Below, piece after piece: positions 8,143 through 15,795 of a stretch of DNA of 64,000 bases (positions are counted from its first letter, which is position 1; each line of letters starts with the position of its first letter). The notes beneath the pieces were generated by a model. That model saw only the letters and a list, made by a program, of their open reading frames with translations, ran no database searches and had not been told where the DNA came from. The position numbers and the translations under genes are program-made. The DNA is from Candidatus Gemmiger stercoravium (GTDB lineage Bacteria > Bacillota > Clostridia > Oscillospirales > Ruminococcaceae): contig DWWE01000043.1 in the NCBI GenBank assembly GCA_019119835.1, positions 17,707 to 81,706 of the forward strand, written 5' to 3'.

Positions 8143-8628
8143 ATGCTGAATGTTGTTGCTATCATGGGCCGGCTGGTGGCCGACCCGCAGCTGCGTCAGA
8201 CGACCTCCGGCAAGAACGTTGCGTCCTTCCGCATCGCCTGCGACCGCAACGGCCGCCGCGACGCGAACGGGCAGAGCAACGCGGATTTCTTCGACGTTGT
8301 CGCCTGGGAGCGCAGTGCCGAGTTTGTCTGCCGTTATTTCCAGAAGGGCTCTCTGATCGCCATTGACGGCCGTCTGCAGTCCCGCACCTATCAGGATAAG
8401 CAGGGCAACAACCGCAATGCGGTCGAGATCGTGGCCCAGAACATCAACTTCGCGGCCCCGAAATCCCAGAACCCCGCCGCCTCCGGCATGGGCGCGCCGC
8501 AAGCAATGCCCGCGCCCGCCCCGGCAGACTACGCCCGTCCGGCTGCTCAGCCCGCCGCGCCCGCCTATTCGGCTGGCTCCAACGACGATTTTTCGCTGAT
8601 CGAGGATGAGGGCGACCTGCCGTTCTGA
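8143..8628 (+). CDS. ssb: Single-stranded DNA-binding protein
   Basis: Coats single-stranded DNA in replication, repair and recombination. The N-terminal ~105 residues form the OB fold (NVVAIMGRLVADPQLR at the start; FFDVVAWERSAEFVCRYFQKGS in the middle), followed by a low-complexity Ala/Pro linker and the acidic partner-binding tip EDEGDLPF, which is complete. 161 aa is normal length. It lies between rpsF and rpsR as in most Firmicutes, behind an AAGGAG site. Confidence 0.97.
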   Translation: MLNVVAIMGRLVADPQLRQTTSGKNVASFRIACDRNGRRDANGQSNADFFDVVAWERSAEFVCRYFQKGSLIAIDGRLQSRTYQDKQGNNRNAVEIVAQNINFAAPKSQNPAASGMGAPQAMPAPAPADYARPAAQPAAPAYSAGSNDDFSLIEDEGDLPF

Positions 8629-8658
8629 TCGTATCATTTTTACAAGGAGGTTAGAACC

Positions 8659-8901
8659 ATGGCTATGGATCGTTCTTCCCGCCCGATGCACCGCGGCCGC
8701 CGCAAGGTGTGCAGCTTCTGCGTGGATCGTGTGGAACACATCGATTATAAGGATCTGCCGCGCCTGCGCCGCTATGTGACCGAGCGCTCCAAGATCATTC
8801 CCCGCCGTGTCACCGGCACCTGTGCTTTCCATCAGCGCGAGCTGACCGTTGCCATCAAGCGCGCCCGTCACATGGCCCTGATGCCCTATGTGAGCGACTG
8901 A
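8659..8901 (+). CDS. rpsR: 30S ribosomal protein S18 (zinc-binding form)
   Basis: S18 pairs with S6 in the small subunit. The 80-aa protein keeps a full metal site: Cys18, Cys21, Cys55 and His58 (KVCSFC and GTCAFH), the so-called C+ form that binds zinc. ATG 8659 follows AAGGAGG. It is the last gene of the operon, closed by the terminator at 8935-8968; rplI and dnaB, common downstream partners elsewhere, are absent. Confidence 0.97.
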   Translation: MAMDRSSRPMHRGRRKVCSFCVDRVEHIDYKDLPRLRRYVTERSKIIPRRVTGTCAFHQRELTVAIKRARHMALMPYVSD

Positions 8902-8934
8902 TCGCTTTGCGCCAGACAAAACTGCAATGAAAAT

Positions 8935-8968
8935 GCCGCCAGCCGCAAGGCTGGCGGTATTTTGCTTT
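8935..8968. terminator. Terminator between rpsR and the Lrp-type gene
   Basis: Ten-bp stem (8935-8944 with 8949-8958) capped by a GCAA tetraloop, then ATTTTGCTTT; A-rich on the left side, so it may serve both converging genes. Confidence 0.8.
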
Positions 8969-9002
8969 GCGGGCGGGGGAGAGGGGGCAGGGCCGGCAGG
9001 GC

Positions 9003-9452
9003 TCACTCCTCCTCTTCAGGGCAGACCGGCACGCCCCGATGCTCCACCGTGGTGGAAAACACGATCTGGGTGCGGGTGCGGCCGAACTGCTGCAGCCGGT
9101 TGATGAAGGCGTCCAGCTCCTGGGTGGTGCCGAACAGCACCTGAATGAGCATGCTGTAATCCCCGGTGACGCAGCAGCATTCCACCACATGGGGGCAGCT
9201 TTCGATATAGGGGTAGAACTCCGGCTTGCGCTGGGGGTCCATGTCCAGATTGATAAAGGCTTTGACCAGGTACCCCAGCTTGGCGGCGTCCACCTGGGCC
9301 TGATAGCCGGTCAGGCAGCCTTCCTTCTCCAGCCGGGCGATCCGCGCAGACACAGCCGGGCTGGACAGAAACACCCGGTCGGCGATCTCCTTCAGCGGGG
9401 CACGGGCATCCTTCTGCAAAATGTCGATGATCTTCCGGTCGATCCGATCCAT
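9003..9452 (-). CDS. Lrp/AsnC family transcription regulator
   Basis: A 149-aa leucine-responsive-type regulator: N-terminal helix-turn-helix (MDRIDRKIIDILQKDARAP through SSPAVSARIARLEKEG) and a C-terminal ligand-binding RAM domain (GYLVKAFINLDM, then VTGDYSMLIQVLFG). Such proteins sense amino acids and control their uptake or use. ATG 9452 is chosen because GAGGTG precedes it; a frame extension to ATG 9479 has no binding site. It is a single-gene unit with promoter at 9487-9515. The target is unknown; the neighbouring genes are cell-wall peptidases, not amino-acid enzymes. The C-terminus ends in a run of glutamates. Confidence 0.9.
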   Translation of the reverse strand: MDRIDRKIIDILQKDARAPLKEIADRVFLSSPAVSARIARLEKEGCLTGYQAQVDAAKLGYLVKAFINLDMDPQRKPEFYPYIESCPHVVECCCVTGDYSMLIQVLFGTTQELDAFINRLQQFGRTRTQIVFSTTVEHRGVPVCPEEEE

Positions 9453-9486
9453 GTCTGTCACCTCGCGCTGTGTATTCATCTTCGGT

Positions 9487-9515
9487 ATTGTACCACGGTT
9501 TGGGCAAAAGGTAAA
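9487..9515 (-). promoter_or_regulatory. Promoter of the Lrp-type gene
   Basis: On the minus strand TTTACC (9510-9515), 17 bp, TACAAT (9487-9492). The -35 box doubles as the U-tract of the upstream terminator at 9516-9562. Confidence 0.65.
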
Positions 9516-9562
9516 GCCGGCGGCCGAATTTTGGAAAGTTTCTCCAACATTCGGCCGCCGGC
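9516..9562 (-). terminator. Terminator of the BlaI/M56/M23 operon
   Basis: A perfect 13-bp inverted repeat (9516-9528 with 9550-9562, GC-rich) with a 21-nt loop, followed on the minus strand by TTTACCTTTT. It closes the leftward operon. Confidence 0.7.
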
Positions 9563-9573
9563 CTTCGGATCGG

Positions 9574-10800
9574 TCAGTGGGGGATATACTGCATGGCGTT
9601 GGTGCGGCTGCCGTTGATGCGCAGCTCCAGGTGCAGGTGGTAGCCGCCGTTGGCGCCCACCACATCGCCGGTGTTGCCGACGTAGCCGATCACCTGCCCC
9701 TTGGTCACGGTCTGCCCCTCGCTTACGGTAAAGGAGGACATGTGGGCGTACAGCGTGGCGTAGTTGCGCCCGTCGTCGGCGGTGCCGTGGCTGATCTGCA
9801 CGCAGTTGCCGTAGCTGGGCATGCTGCGGGCCGCGCTCACCACGCCGTCCGCCACCGCATAGATCGGCGTGCCGCCCGCGGCGGGGAAGTCGGTCCCGTT
9901 GTGGTGGGACCCGTCAATGCCGTCCGGGTCGCCGTAGTTGCAGCTGATGCGGGTGCCGGCGGCCAGGGCCGGGCCGAAATCCAGGCTGCAGGTCAGGTCC
10001 GGGGTGGAGTATCTGTCGTTCTGCTGCCGGGCGTAGGCGTCCAGCTCGGCGGTGGCCTGCTGGTAGGCGCGGCGGGCCTCCTCGGTCACCTGGGCCAGCG
10101 CCTGGGCCTCGGCCTGCTGGCGGGTCAGCGCACTGTTGGCGTCCTGCAGGGCGGTGGCCAGCTGGCCGCTGGTGGCGTTCAGGGCGGCCTGGTTCTCCTC
10201 CAGGCGGGCCTGGGCCTGGCGGGCCTGCTCGGCGGCGGCTTCGGCCGCCTGGCGCTGGGCGTCCAGCTGGGCGGCCTGGTCATTCAGCTCGCTCAGCAGC
10301 TGGTCGTTGCGGGCGGTCAATGATTCCAGCACCTCGTCAAAGGTCAGCAGCTGGAACAGGTTGGACACCTGGCTCAGCAGCTGGATGCCACCGCCGCTCT
10401 GCAGCTGCTGCATGGCCAGCAGCTGATCGCGGGCCACCTCCATCCGGGCGTCAAACTCGGCCTGTTTGGCTGCCAGCGCGTTGCGGGCGGCCTCGGCTTC
10501 CCCGTTGGCGGCGTCCAGTTCGGCCCGGGCCTGCTGCAGCGCGGTGTACACGCTGGACAGCTGGGCCTCTACCTCCGATACCCGGCCCTCGATGGAGCTG
10601 ATCGTCTCCTGGGTGCTGTCGATCTGCTGCTCGGCGTCTTCCTGCTGGCGGGTGGCTTCCTCGTAGTCCTCCCGGGCCTGATCGGCCCGCTGCTGCAGTT
10701 CCTGCTGGCGGGTGGCGGCCCGGGCCGGCAGCGCCGGGACCGCCAGCAGCAGGGCCAGCGCCAGGGCGGCGGCCCGCCGCCGTAACAGACAAAGTCTCAT
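9574..10800 (-). CDS. Secreted coiled-coil M23 (LytM/EnvC-like) peptidase
   Basis: Predicted secreted peptidoglycan endopeptidase, or an activator of one. The 408-aa protein starts with a signal peptide (Arg-rich n-region, Leu/Ala core, cleavage near ALPARA-A). Residues ~30-265 are an Ala/Gln/Glu-rich coiled coil, and ~285-405 are a LytM domain. The metal and catalytic set is complete: His300 and Asp304 (HHNGTDF), His353 (LYAHM), and His388/His390 (YHLHLEL). This layout is that of EnvC/NlpD or PcsB-like division proteins, where the coiled coil contacts a membrane partner. It is 67 bp downstream of the M56-LytM-LytM gene with no terminator between, so both probably answer to the BlaI-type repressor. 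Confidence 0.9.
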   Translation of the reverse strand: MRLCLLRRRAAALALALLLAVPALPARAATRQQELQQRADQAREDYEEATRQQEDAEQQIDSTQETISSIEGRVSEVEAQLSSVYTALQQARAELDAANGEAEAARNALAAKQAEFDARMEVARDQLLAMQQLQSGGGIQLLSQVSNLFQLLTFDEVLESLTARNDQLLSELNDQAAQLDAQRQAAEAAAEQARQAQARLEENQAALNATSGQLATALQDANSALTRQQAEAQALAQVTEEARRAYQQATAELDAYARQQNDRYSTPDLTCSLDFGPALAAGTRISCNYGDPDGIDGSHHNGTDFPAAGGTPIYAVADGVVSAARSMPSYGNCVQISHGTADDGRNYATLYAHMSSFTVSEGQTVTKGQVIGYVGNTGDVVGANGGYHLHLELRINGSRTNAMQYIPH

Positions 10801-10867
10801 GGTTATCCTTTCCGCGCCGGGTCCGGCGCTTGTTCGATCCGGTGCGGCCCCGCCGCCCGGCAGGACC

Positions 10868-12859
10868 TCAGCAGGGGATCTCCCCGGCGGGGTCCACCGC
10901 TGTGCCGTCGCGCCACAGTTCCAGGTGCAGGTGGGGGCCGGTGCTCATCCCGCTGTTGCCCACGGCGCCCAGCACCTGGCCGGCCTGCACCATTGTGCCG
11001 ATCGCCAGCGGGGTCTGCCCCTGCAGCTGGCTGTACAGGGTGGTGCGGGCCGCCCCGTCGTCGCCGATGCCGTGGTACAGCAGCAGGTAGTACCCCTTGT
11101 CCGGGTCATACCCGGCCGCCAGCACAACCCCGTCGGCGGCCGCCAGCACGGGGGTGCCGGTTTCGGCCGCCAGGTCCAGCCCGGTGTGGGGCTTCGGCGC
11201 CGTCGGGTCATCCCCGAACAGCTGGCTGACGGTGCTGTAGCTGCTCAGCGGGCAGCGGAAGGCGCCGGTGTGCCGGAGCTGGGCGGCGCCGGCTTTCTGC
11301 ACCGCCAGGTCCAGCATGGCCGGGTCCTGCAGCAGGGCCAGCAGACTGCCGTCGGCGTCCGGTTTGCCCAGCAGGGTGCCCGAGTAGGGCAGGTAGTATT
11401 GGGGCGGGACCAGGCTGCCGTCACATTGCAGTTCCAGGTGCAGATGGTTGCTGGTGGAGTTGCCGGTGCTGCCCACCATGCCGATGGATTCGCCCTGGGC
11501 CACGGCCTGTCCTTCCCGGACCGTGATCGCCGCCAGATGGGCGTACAGCGTGGTCCAGCGGTGACCGTTTGAGTCAAGCCCGTGGTCAATGACCACATAG
11601 TTGCCGTAGCTGTAGTGGTACCCGGCCCGGGTCACCTGCCCGTCTGCGGCGGCCAGGACCGGCGTGCCGCGCGGGGCAATCAGGTCGTCCCCCTTGTGGA
11701 CAAGGCTGTAAAACCGGCTGATGTAGGTGTAGTCCACCGGCAGGATAAACCCGCCGACCGGTTCAAAGGCCGGTGCCTCGGCCGTGCCGGGGGCGTCTGC
11801 CGCCGGCTCCCCGGGCGCCGGGGCGGCTGCGGCGGAACCGGGCGCCGGGGCGTCGCTCGAAGCCGAGGTGTCGGGAGGGGCGGTCGCCGCCGGTTCCGCG
11901 GCCAAGACCGGGGTCTCGGGGGTCTGGGCCAGGCTGGGCTGGGCCAGCAGCACGAACCCGGCTGCCATTGCCGCCGCCACACACAGCCCCAGGGCCAACC
12001 GGCCGGGGGCACGGTAGCGCAGCGCGTGCAGGATCCGCACCCGGGCGCCGCTCTGCCCGAAGGCCAGCGCCCCGGGCGGGGCGGTCCGCAGGGCAAAATG
12101 CAGCAGGCACTCACAATAGCGGGCCCGCTGGGCCTCGGTGCGGCCCCGCACGGCGGCTTCGTCACAGGCTTGCTCCATCGCCCGCTCAAACTGGCGGAAG
12201 GCCAGCCAGGCCAGGGGGTTCCACCAGTGCAGGCAGACCACCCCATAGAACAGCGGCTTGGTGAGCATATCCCCCCGGCGGATGTGGGTCTGCTCATGCA
12301 GCAGCACGGCCGCCCGGGCCTCGCCATCCAGGCCGGCGGGCAGGTAGATCCGGGGGCGCAGCACCCCCAGGGTGAAGGGGGTCTGCACCGCCGGGCTGCT
12401 GTAGCAGCCGTCCGGGGTGCGGCAGGCACAGCGCAGTTGCCGGTGCAGCCGTCGGCTGCCCGCCGCGGCCCGCGCCAGCAGAAAAACGGCCCCGCCCAGC
12501 CACACCGCGCCGACAACCCCCGCCCAGGCCGGGCAATCGCTTGCCGGCGCCCGGGTGGGCAGCAGCACCAGCACAGGGGTTTCGCCGGCCGGGGCGGGCG
12601 GCTCGGCCAGCGTCTGTACGGTCCGGGTCACCGTCTCGGCGGCCCGGGCCAGCTCCGGGTCCCGGGGCTCGGGCAGGGTGACGGGGATCACCCCGCCCGG
12701 CAGCGCAAACCGCAGCCCCACCGCCAGCCAGACCAGGCAGAGCAGCCAGCCGGGGGCCCGGGCCCGGCGCAGTACGGCGCACAGCCCCCAGGCCAGCAGG
12801 GCGGCGGCCCCGCCCAGCAGGCCGGCCATCAGGCAATGCTGCATCCAGGGCATCATCAT
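10868..12859 (-). CDS. BlaR1-like M56 metalloprotease fused to two LytM (M23) domains
   Basis: The 663-aa protein is a composite. Residues 1-~310 are an M56 (BlaR1/MecR1) membrane protease with hydrophobic segments near 10-30, 38-62, 112-132 and 288-308 and the zinc motif His188-Glu189-x-x-His192, with Glu234 as probable third ligand. Residues ~311-368 are an Ala/Pro linker. Two LytM domains follow. The first (~372-490) has His388, Asp392, His441, His472 and His474. The second (~537-660) keeps His558, Asp562, His643 and His645, but the usual active-site histidine is Gln611 (LYSQL instead of LYAHL). Classic BlaR1 carries a penicillin-binding sensor domain at this end. Here peptidoglycan-peptidase domains replace it, so it may sense or cut wall material and relay this to the repressor. 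The start overlaps the blaI stop (ATGA). Such M23/M56 fusions exist in Clostridia; their role is not established. Confidence 0.88.
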   Translation of the reverse strand: MMMPWMQHCLMAGLLGGAAALLAWGLCAVLRRARAPGWLLCLVWLAVGLRFALPGGVIPVTLPEPRDPELARAAETVTRTVQTLAEPPAPAGETPVLVLLPTRAPASDCPAWAGVVGAVWLGGAVFLLARAAAGSRRLHRQLRCACRTPDGCYSSPAVQTPFTLGVLRPRIYLPAGLDGEARAAVLLHEQTHIRRGDMLTKPLFYGVVCLHWWNPLAWLAFRQFERAMEQACDEAAVRGRTEAQRARYCECLLHFALRTAPPGALAFGQSGARVRILHALRYRAPGRLALGLCVAAAMAAGFVLLAQPSLAQTPETPVLAAEPAATAPPDTSASSDAPAPGSAAAAPAPGEPAADAPGTAEAPAFEPVGGFILPVDYTYISRFYSLVHKGDDLIAPRGTPVLAAADGQVTRAGYHYSYGNYVVIDHGLDSNGHRWTTLYAHLAAITVREGQAVAQGESIGMVGSTGNSTSNHLHLELQCDGSLVPPQYYLPYSGTLLGKPDADGSLLALLQDPAMLDLAVQKAGAAQLRHTGAFRCPLSSYSTVSQLFGDDPTAPKPHTGLDLAAETGTPVLAAADGVVLAAGYDPDKGYYLLLYHGIGDDGAARTTLYSQLQGQTPLAIGTMVQAGQVLGAVGNSGMSTGPHLHLELWRDGTAVDPAGEIPC

Positions 12860-13233
12860 GGGTCCTCCTCCCGCTGTTGGGCCGCGTCCAGCAGGGCGCG
12901 GATCTGGGCGGCCTCCTCGGCGCTGATGGGCTTCTCGTTCAAAAAGGCGGCCACAAACCTGGGCAGGCTGCCCCCGAAGGTGCGGTCCACCACGGCGGCG
13001 CTCTCCTGCCGCTGTACGGCGTCCTGCTTGACCAGGGCGGTCACGGTGCCGCCCTCATTGCGCAGGATGCCCCGGCTGCACAGTTTTTTCAGCACCGTGT
13101 AGGTGGTGCTCTTCTTCCAGCCCAGGGCGTCGGCGGCCAGCCGGACCAGCTGCCCGCTGGACAGCGGCTCGTTGGCCCACACCAGGGCCGCAAACCGGTA
13201 TTCGCCTTCGGCCAGGCGGCGGGGTTGTTCCAT
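12856..13233 (-). CDS. BlaI/MecI-family repressor
   Basis: A 125-aa winged-helix repressor of the BlaI/MecI family, recognised by the helix pair around ALGWKKSTTYTVLKKLCSRG and its size. In bla and mec systems the cognate M56 sensor causes cleavage of this repressor and so induces the operon. Here the gene overlaps the M56 gene by 4 nt (ATGA), the strongest possible sign of paired function. ATG 13233 follows GAGGAG. A 20-bp dyad over its promoter (13303-13322) is the probable binding site. No beta-lactamase or penicillin-binding protein gene is adjacent; the controlled genes are the two LytM proteins instead. Confidence 0.92.
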   Translation of the reverse strand: MEQPRRLAEGEYRFAALVWANEPLSSGQLVRLAADALGWKKSTTYTVLKKLCSRGILRNEGGTVTALVKQDAVQRQESAAVVDRTFGGSLPRFVAAFLNEKPISAEEAAQIRALLDAAQQREEDP

Positions 13234-13302
13234 CGGGATCTCCTCTCTTCCAGCTTCAAAAAATCCAGGCGCGCCGGGTGGGCGCGCAGAGTCTTCTGTG
13301 TT

Positions 13303-13333
13303 GAGTCTACCACGATAGACTCGGCGCTGTCAA
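13303..13333 (-). promoter_or_regulatory. BlaI-type operator and promoter
   Basis: On the minus strand TTGACA (13328-13333) is followed after 18 bp by TAGACT (13304-13309). A perfect dyad, GAGTCTACCACGATAGACTC (13303-13322), has 7-bp arms and covers the -10 box. It resembles the TAC/GTA-type dyads bound by BlaI and MecI, so autorepression is likely. Confidence 0.65.
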
Positions 13334-13451
13334 GTCGATCTTTCGTGGCGCGGCAGCCTGGCGGCGGCCCGGAACGCCGCCCGCCCCCGCCAGGCGCCGA
13401 CGCCCGGGGACTGCCGGCAGAGCCGGGCGAACGCGGCGGCAAAACCCGGCG

Positions 13452-13480
13452 TTTCCACCGGGCGGATTTTGTGGTATAGT
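13452..13480 (+). promoter_or_regulatory. Asparaginase promoter
   Basis: TTTCCA (13452-13457), 17 bp, TATAGT (13475-13480), about 50 nt before the start codon. Confidence 0.65.
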
Positions 13481-13532
13481 AATAGGGAGCAGGCCCGTTC
13501 CTGTCGAATCCCACAGAAAGCGAGAGACACCC

Positions 13533-14528
13533 ATGAAGAGGATCCTCCTCATCGCCACCGGTGGCACCATCGCCAGCCGGCCCACCGCCGCCGGCGGACT
13601 GGCCCCGGCGCTGACCTCTGCCGAACTGCTGGCCTGCGTGCCCGAACTGGCCGAGGTTTGCCATATCGATGCGCTCCAGCTGTACAACCTGGACTCCACC
13701 AACATCGGCCCCGACCAGTGGATCGGCATGGTCCATGCGGTGCGGGACCATTACGACGCCTACGACGGTTTTGTCATCACCCACGGCACCGACACGATGG
13801 CCTATACCGCCGCGGCCCTCGCCTACATGATCCAGCGCAGCGCCAAGCCGGTGGTGCTTACCGGCAGCCAGAAATCCATCTACAACCGGGACACCGACGC
13901 CCGCAACAACCTGTACCGGGCGGTGCTGTATGCCTGCCACCCGGCCGCCTGGGGGGTGCAGCTGGTCTTTGACGGCAAGGTGATCCTGGGCACCCGGGCC
14001 CGCAAGATCCGCACCAAGAGCTTCAACGCCTTTTCCAGCATCGACTACCCCGACACCGCCGAATTCCGGGACCTGCGCCTGGTGCCCTTCCTGCCGATGC
14101 CGGCAGGGTATGGCCCGGTGCAGTTCCAGGACCGGCTGGACCCGGCGGTCTTTGTGCTGCGGCTGGTGCCGGGGATGCGGGCCGACATCATCCCGCTGCT
14201 GGCCGGCCACTGCAACGCCCTGATCCTGGAAAGTTTCGGGGTGGGCGGTCTGCCCGGCGGGGACGACGGCCCGCTGTTCGCCGCGGTGCGGGACTGGTGC
14301 GCCGCGGGCCGGCTGGCGGTGTTCACCACCCAGGTCCCCCACGAGGGCAGCGACCTGGCGGTCTATGAGGTGGGCCGGGCCGCCAAGGCGCTGCCCGGCG
14401 TGCTGGAAGCCCAGGACATGACCCCCGAGGCTGCCGCCGTCAAGCTGATGTGGGCGCTGGGCCAGGCCGCCGACCGGGACGAAGCCGCCCGCCTGTTCCT
14501 GACGCCGGTGCAGTTTGACCTGGCCTGA
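13533..14528 (+). CDS. L-asparaginase, type I (cytoplasmic)
   Basis: Hydrolyses L-asparagine to aspartate and ammonia. Both threonine centres are visible: the N-terminal LIATGGTIAS (Thr12) and the THGTDTMAYT block, with the lysine of the second triad expected in the TGSQKSIY region. The 331-aa length and lack of a signal peptide fit the cytoplasmic AnsA type. The start at ATG 13533 has only a weak GAGAG binding site. It is monocistronic, with a strong terminator 26 bp after the stop, and converges with an AraC-type regulator. The symbol ansA would fit but the exact paralogue is uncertain. Confidence 0.92.
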   Translation: MKRILLIATGGTIASRPTAAGGLAPALTSAELLACVPELAEVCHIDALQLYNLDSTNIGPDQWIGMVHAVRDHYDAYDGFVITHGTDTMAYTAAALAYMIQRSAKPVVLTGSQKSIYNRDTDARNNLYRAVLYACHPAAWGVQLVFDGKVILGTRARKIRTKSFNAFSSIDYPDTAEFRDLRLVPFLPMPAGYGPVQFQDRLDPAVFVLRLVPGMRADIIPLLAGHCNALILESFGVGGLPGGDDGPLFAAVRDWCAAGRLAVFTTQVPHEGSDLAVYEVGRAAKALPGVLEAQDMTPEAAAVKLMWALGQAADRDEAARLFLTPVQFDLA

Positions 14529-14553
14529 GCGGCCGGGCCGGTGCAGCCAAAAG

Positions 14554-14586
14554 AAAAGCCGTCCGCATCTTTGCGGACGGCTTTTT
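14554..14586. terminator. Terminator between asparaginase and AraC-type genes
   Basis: Perfect 10-bp stem (14558-14567 with 14572-14581), 4-nt loop, flanked by AAAA and TTTTT, so usable from both sides. Confidence 0.85.
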
Positions 14587-14596
14587 GTATGCCTGT

Positions 14597-15460
14597 TCAT
14601 TTTGACCTCATGGTGCTTTTTCGGTACCGCAGGGGGCTCTGCCCGACCATCGCGGTAAACCGGGTGGAAAAATTGCTCTCGTCGCCAAAGCCCACCTGGT
14701 GGGCCACCATCCCCACCGGCAGGTCGGTCTGGGCCAGCAGCTCCTTGGCCCGGGTGATGCGGTAACAAAGCAGGAAGTTGTAGGGCGTGGTCCCCATATA
14801 CTGGCGGAACAGCCGCAGGAAATAGCTTTTGCTGATGTGCGCGTTGGTCAGCAGCCCGTCCAGACAGAGCGGCTCGTCAAAGTGGGCGCGGATGTAGGCC
14901 ACCGCCTCCTCGATCAGCTGGCGGTTGGCCTGGCCGGCCTCGCCGGTCAGCTGCTGGCGGGCCATCTTCGCCAGGATCTGGTGGATCACCAGCGCCTGGC
15001 TCACCGCGCTCTCGGCGGTCTCGCAGCCGGTTCCGTCCAGCAGCGCCTGCCAGAGGGGCAGGGCCTCTTCCCGGGGCAGGGGAATGGGGGCGAGCCGTTT
15101 GTCCGGGCAGAGCACGGGCTCCAGCGCCTGCACCCCGGACCCGCCCACCAGCGCCCAGTAATGGTGCCAGCCGCTCTGCCCGGGGGCGGTGCGGCAGCGC
15201 TCCACCTGGTCGCCCTCCAGAATCAGCGCCATGCCGGGTTCCAGCAGGATCTGGCTGCCGTCATGCTCGATCAGGCCGGCGCCTTCCAGCGTGTAGAACA
15301 GCAGCGTGCCGCCCCGGACGCTGCGGCAGGCCATATACTGCGCCCTGCCGTAGAACAGGCCGGATTCGATGCAGTAATAGGGCTGACACAGCGCCAGTGC
15401 GCCGGGGGTCGTGCGCAGCCATTGGCTCCGCTCTTCCACATCCAGATTGCGTGTCAACAT
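14597..15460 (-). CDS. AraC-family transcription regulator
   Basis: A 287-aa regulator: N-terminal cupin-like ligand domain (GGTLLFYTLEGAGLIEHDG and LLEPGMALILEG) and a C-terminal pair of helix-turn-helix motifs (LTNAHISKSYFLRLFRQYMG; VGMVAHQVGFGDESNFSTRF). Such proteins typically control sugar uptake or hydrolase genes, but no transport or sugar gene flanks it: asparaginase converges on one side and htpG lies on the other. ATG 15460 has GAAGGGAG upstream at a slightly long distance. Target unknown. Confidence 0.88.
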   Translation of the reverse strand: MLTRNLDVEERSQWLRTTPGALALCQPYYCIESGLFYGRAQYMACRSVRGGTLLFYTLEGAGLIEHDGSQILLEPGMALILEGDQVERCRTAPGQSGWHHYWALVGGSGVQALEPVLCPDKRLAPIPLPREEALPLWQALLDGTGCETAESAVSQALVIHQILAKMARQQLTGEAGQANRQLIEEAVAYIRAHFDEPLCLDGLLTNAHISKSYFLRLFRQYMGTTPYNFLLCYRITRAKELLAQTDLPVGMVAHQVGFGDESNFSTRFTAMVGQSPLRYRKSTMRSK

Positions 15461-15731
15461 GTTCCAAGTTCACTCCCTTCGTTATGGCGGGGCGTGTCAC
15501 TGCGCCGGGACCGGCCCCCTTCGCACAGTGGAAGAATGACAAAAAACCGAGGTATCATTTTTTAGGAACCTCATTGTTTTCGCTTCTGCGCCGGAAAGCG
15601 CGAGGGAATTTTCAAAAAAGTCGCCGTGTCGGCCGAAATCGCACACCATTCGCCGGAAACTGTGAATGGACCTTTACAACTATTTTACCAAAAATAAGAC
15701 AAAAATGCAAACCCATCCTGCGGTTTGCACA
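15461..15731. other. Intergenic region between AraC-type gene and the htpG terminator
   Basis: This gene-free stretch becomes AT-richer towards 15690 than the surrounding DNA. It must hold the AraC-type gene's promoter on the minus strand, but I see no convincing -35/-10 pair. No repeat or RNA gene was recognised. Confidence 0.4.
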
Positions 15732-15775
15732 GAAAAGGCGCCCCGCCGCAGCCAGACAGGCCGCGGCGGGGCGCC
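15732..15775 (-). terminator. htpG terminator
   Basis: Perfect 13-bp GC stem (15737-15749 with 15763-15775) followed on the minus strand by TTTTCTGT, 20 bp after the htpG stop. Confidence 0.85.
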
Positions 15776-15795
15776 GGAATATCGGGGGAATGGAT

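Noticed and set aside
12856..13233. Beta-lactam resistance operon
   Set aside because: BlaI and an M56 protein are present, but no beta-lactamase or penicillin-binding protein gene is encoded beside them, and the M56 protein lacks the penicillin-binding sensor domain.
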